Source: Pseudomonas syringae (GTDB taxonomy: Bacteria > Pseudomonadota > Gammaproteobacteria > Pseudomonadales > Pseudomonadaceae). Taken from it: a DNA stretch of 64,000 nt. The stretch lies in NCBI RefSeq assembly GCF_000737245.1, contig NZ_JPQU01000045.1, positions 124,001 through 188,000 on the forward strand, given 5' to 3'. The translations under genes and the position numbers were made by a program. Below the pieces are notes generated by a model. The model was not told where the DNA came from, did no database searches, and worked only from the letters and a program-made list of their open reading frames with translations. Shown one piece after another: positions 61,891 to 64,000 of the stretch; positions within the stretch are counted from its first letter, which is position 1; every line of letters starts with the position of its first letter.

Positions 61891-62475
61891 ATGAAAAAAC
61901 TTACTCTTGCACTGGCTGCTGCGGGCGCTATGGCTCTGGGGCTGACCGGTAACGCCAACGCGGCCAACAACGGCAAACTGATCTTCACCGGAACCCTGAC
62001 CAATATTTCCTGCAACGTGGGTCCGGGTGTCGGGACTTCGCCGGGAAATAACCCGGGTGAAATTGCTGTTGATCTGGGCAACGTTTCGTTTTCGGACATC
62101 GGAACTTCGGCGCAAAACAGGCTGGAAACGGCAACACCGATCCAGTTGCTGGTTAACTGTTCTGCGGGCGCCGATCAATACAACCTCGTGAAGATGCGCT
62201 TCGCCGCGCGTAATGGTAGCGGCCTGGATAACAACGACGCCAAGTTGTTGCGCACCACCGGTGCGGCAGACGGTGTGGGTATCGGCTTGCTTAACGCGGC
62301 CAATCAGATCATGGATCTGGGCGGCACCGAGACCATTGATAAGCCGCTGGTCAAGGATGGCGCTGGCGGAGCCACGGCTGAACTCAATTTCGGTGCGGTC
62401 TATGTGCTCAATGGCACAACGACCAATCCGGGGAATGCCGACGGCTTCATGCCGTTTGTTCTGGATTACGAGTAA
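61891..62475 (+). CDS. Chaperone-usher fimbrial major subunit (pilin)
   Basis: A 194-residue type 1-type pilin: signal peptide MKKLTLALAAAGAMALGLTGNANA, then NNGKLIFTGTLTNISCNVG, second Cys in LLVNCSAG, and a typical end (FGAVYVLNG...FMPFVLDYE). It should be exported, capped by the PapD-like chaperone encoded next and assembled by the usher. Start follows AAGGAACG. Followed by a hairpin and a 15-bp tandem repeat before the chaperone gene. Confidence 0.9.
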   Translation: MKKLTLALAAAGAMALGLTGNANAANNGKLIFTGTLTNISCNVGPGVGTSPGNNPGEIAVDLGNVSFSDIGTSAQNRLETATPIQLLVNCSAGADQYNLVKMRFAARNGSGLDNNDAKLLRTTGAADGVGIGLLNAANQIMDLGGTETIDKPLVKDGAGGATAELNFGAVYVLNGTTTNPGNADGFMPFVLDYE

Positions 62476-62484
62476 TACGCCGGG

Positions 62485-62507
62485 CGGAGCGAGCAGGATT
62501 CGCTCCG
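62485..62507 (+). terminator. Intercistronic hairpin between pilin and chaperone genes
   Basis: Stem CGGAGCGA / TCGCTCCG (8 bp, perfect), 7-nt loop, no strong T run. A stem-loop here could partly terminate or protect the pilin message so that pilin exceeds chaperone, as known for other fimbrial operons. Confidence 0.6.
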
Positions 62508-62519
62508 TCCCTATTTGGC

Positions 62520-62579
62520 TTGAAGCGTCCAGACTCGAAGCGTCCGAACTCAAATCGTTTGAACTCAAAGCGAATGCCA
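62520..62579 (+). repeat. Tandem repeat, 15-bp period, upstream of the chaperone gene
   Basis: Four units of 15 bp beginning TTGAAGCGTCCAGAC, TCGAAGCGTCCGAAC, TCAAATCGTTTGAAC and TCAAAGCGAATGCCA. Three bases further starts the chaperone ATG. The stretch is open in the chaperone frame, reading LEASR-LEASE-LKSFE-LKANA. Confidence 0.85.
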
Positions 62580-62581
62580 TC

Positions 62582-63319
62582 ATGTTTCTGTTTTTCTACC
62601 GCTGCGCGGCTTTAGTACTGTTATTGCTCAGTTCTGGCGCGCAGGCGGGCATTGTCATTAATACGACGCGTGTGATTTATCCGGCTCAGGACAAAGAAGT
62701 CAGTTTCGGTGTGCACAACACCGGAAGTGGTGAAATCCTTGTACAAAGCTGGCTTGAACCCAATGCCGAACATACCGATGCCAACAACTTACCGTTTGTT
62801 ATTACGCCTGCGCTGGCACGTTTGCCGGGCGACAGCCGACAGTTGTTGCGGGTCATTTATGCGGGTGCTGATATGCCCAAGGATCGGGAGTCGGTGCTGT
62901 GGCTCAACGTGCAGGAAATACCACAAGCGGTAGCGGAGAACGCCCTGCAAGTTGCCATTCGCCAGCGAATCAAACTTTTTTTCCGTCCTGAGGGGCTGGT
63001 GGGTGAAGTCGCTCAGGCGCCCGAAAACCTGCGTTGGAAACTGCTCAGTGACAATACGCTGCAAGTCGATAACCCAGGCCCCTATCACGTATCCATGGTC
63101 AAGATAGTCGGACAACGAGGCGCTGCTCAGCTGTTGAATCAGGACAGCCAGATGATTGCACCTGGAGAAAGCCGAAAGCTTGTACTCACGTCCGCGGTCG
63201 ACAGTGCCGGGCTGACACTTAGCTTCATCAGTATCAATGACTTCGGGGGGCAGGTCCCCTACAACGCCACGCTCAAAGCAGGGGTTGTAGCCCGGGCGGT
63301 AAAAACGCAGCCGCGCTAG
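62582..63319 (+). CDS. Periplasmic fimbrial chaperone (PapD-like)
   Basis: A 245-residue protein with signal peptide MFLFFYRCAALVLLLLSSGAQA and a two-domain immunoglobulin fold: GIVINTTRVIYPAQDKEVSFGVHNTG, FVITPALARLPGDSRQLLRVIYAG and LWLNVQEIP, including the Arg and Lys that anchor pilin C-termini (INTTR and QRIKLFFRP). It folds and delivers pilins to the usher. The ATG at 62582 begins the signal peptide; longer frames overlap the pilin gene. Confidence 0.91.
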   Translation: MFLFFYRCAALVLLLLSSGAQAGIVINTTRVIYPAQDKEVSFGVHNTGSGEILVQSWLEPNAEHTDANNLPFVITPALARLPGDSRQLLRVIYAGADMPKDRESVLWLNVQEIPQAVAENALQVAIRQRIKLFFRPEGLVGEVAQAPENLRWKLLSDNTLQVDNPGPYHVSMVKIVGQRGAAQLLNQDSQMIAPGESRKLVLTSAVDSAGLTLSFISINDFGGQVPYNATLKAGVVARAVKTQPR

Positions 63320-63441
63320 GTAGACCATTACCTTGATCAATTCAGTTCTGAGCCGCGCTCTTTGATGAGGGGTGGCTCAGCAGTCGTATGTCTGCCTGAA
63401 AGGAATTCGGGCGTGCTTTTGAATCGAGTGGAAAACAGCTA

Positions 63442-64000
63442 ATGGAATGGCTTTATTACAACATTGGGGAGACAACTCCGAGAACCATCCTGCCGCCGGT
63501 AAAGGGTTTCAAGCCGACATTCAGGCGCAGGCTTGTGGTTCTCGGTGTTGCGCAGTTGCTGCCAGCAATCGTCTGGGCTGCGCAAAGTCCACCGTCGGCT
63601 ACGGTGAAATTCAATACCGCGTTCATCCAAGGCAGTGATCAGCCGCCCGAACTGACCGAGTTTCTGCGCGCCAACAGCCCGCTTCCGGGTACTTATCGAG
63701 TGGACATTTTCGTCAATCGAGCCCTGAGCGGCCGGCGCGATATCGTATTTTCCAGCAACCCGCTCACCGGGCGCATCGAGCCCTGTCTGACGCTGGAGAT
63801 GTTGCAGGCTTTCGGATTAGATCCAGATCGTCTGCAAGACGGTTCTGCGCCGCAAGACAACCAGGCCTGTTTCGATTTGCCTGGCCGGGTCGAATTCGCC
63901 CAGGTCGAGTATCAGCCCAACGCATTGCGCCTGAACATCAGCGTGCCGCAACGTATCATGCAGCGCAGCGCCCGAGGTTATGTGCCTGTAGATCTGTGGG
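63442..64000 (+). CDS. Fimbrial outer-membrane usher, 5' part
   Basis: An open frame that runs off the right edge (186 residues seen). A possible leader (MEWLYYNIGETTPRTI...LVVLGVAQLLPAIVWA) is followed by TVKFNTAFIQGSDQPPELTEFL, PLPGTYRVDIFVNRALSGRRDI and two Cys in PCLTLEMLQAFGL and QACFDLPG, which match the N-terminal periplasmic domain of FimD/PapC ushers. Ushers form the outer-membrane pore that assembles pilins. GGAAAACAGCT precedes the ATG. The gene order pilin-chaperone-usher is normal. Confidence 0.9.
   Translation, partial: MEWLYYNIGETTPRTILPPVKGFKPTFRRRLVVLGVAQLLPAIVWAAQSPPSATVKFNTAFIQGSDQPPELTEFLRANSPLPGTYRVDIFVNRALSGRRDIVFSSNPLTGRIEPCLTLEMLQAFGLDPDRLQDGSAPQDNQACFDLPGRVEFAQVEYQPNALRLNISVPQRIMQRSARGYVPVDLW

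Noticed and set aside
62213..62581. 123-codon N-terminal extension of the fimbrial chaperone
   Set aside because: It overlaps the pilin gene in another frame and would place the signal peptide in the middle of the protein.

Overview
The window is one continuous stretch of a Pseudomonas chromosome, probably from the fluorescens/syringae/putida side of the genus. The evidence is the gene content and order (gap / edd-glk-gltR-gtrS-gtsABCD-oprB-yeaD / hexR / zwf-pgl-eda, a second lon gene near pdxJ and cmoAB, gcd beside an OprB porin) and the many ~90-bp inverted repeats with arms such as GTGGGAGCGAGCTTGCTCG that punctuate intergenic DNA in this group. No rRNA, tRNA, CRISPR array, prophage or insertion sequence was seen.

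Layout. 1-3 kb: 3' part of pdxJ, the tRNA wobble-uridine pair cmoA-cmoB, and a chagasin-like lipoprotein. 3-5.7 kb: a Lon-type protease (AsrA/Lon2 type) with what looks like a textbook sigma-32 promoter. 5.9-10.2 kb: a tight four-gene operon encoding a type-1-copper cupredoxin-like periplasmic protein, a membrane EAL phosphodiesterase with a degenerate GGDEF domain, a DUF3034 outer-membrane-type protein, and a truncated haemoglobin exported as a lipoprotein. This is the least understood unit here and the best candidate for an undescribed system. 10.2-11.1 kb: a gene-free stretch with two inverted copies of a ~250-bp repeat.

11-20 kb: gcd (periplasmic glucose oxidation) with an OprB paralogue, a ZnuD-like TonB receptor behind a Zur-like operator, small genes, and a PadR/siderophore-interacting-protein operon resembling YqjI/YqjH. 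20-33 kb: a large class-A PBP-like protein, an OpgC-type membrane protein, an FMN glutamate-synthase-like protein, type B L31 (rpmE2) behind a second Zur-like operator, ddlA-nudix, a TyrR-family regulator with an ACT domain, and small conserved genes.

32.6-50.3 kb: the glucose catabolism locus. Glucose enters through OprB, is imported by GtsABCD, phosphorylated by Glk, oxidised by Zwf and Pgl, and split by Edd and Eda; Gap carries triose phosphate onward. HexR and GltR/GtrS are the local regulators. Two TTGT-N7-ACAA sites lie between gap and edd, a related palindrome lies before zwf, and A-rich Crc/Hfq-type motifs precede gtsA and oprB. One family of inverted repeats (TTGGAGCGAGGCTTGCCCGC) sits at several transcription-unit ends in this locus.

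50-64 kb: a class V aminotransferase, DUF3820, a PA2169-type four-helix protein, a diguanylate cyclase, a CopRS-like two-component system downstream of an RND efflux pair whose stop codon lies inside a repeat element, and the start of a chaperone-usher fimbrial operon that runs off the right edge.
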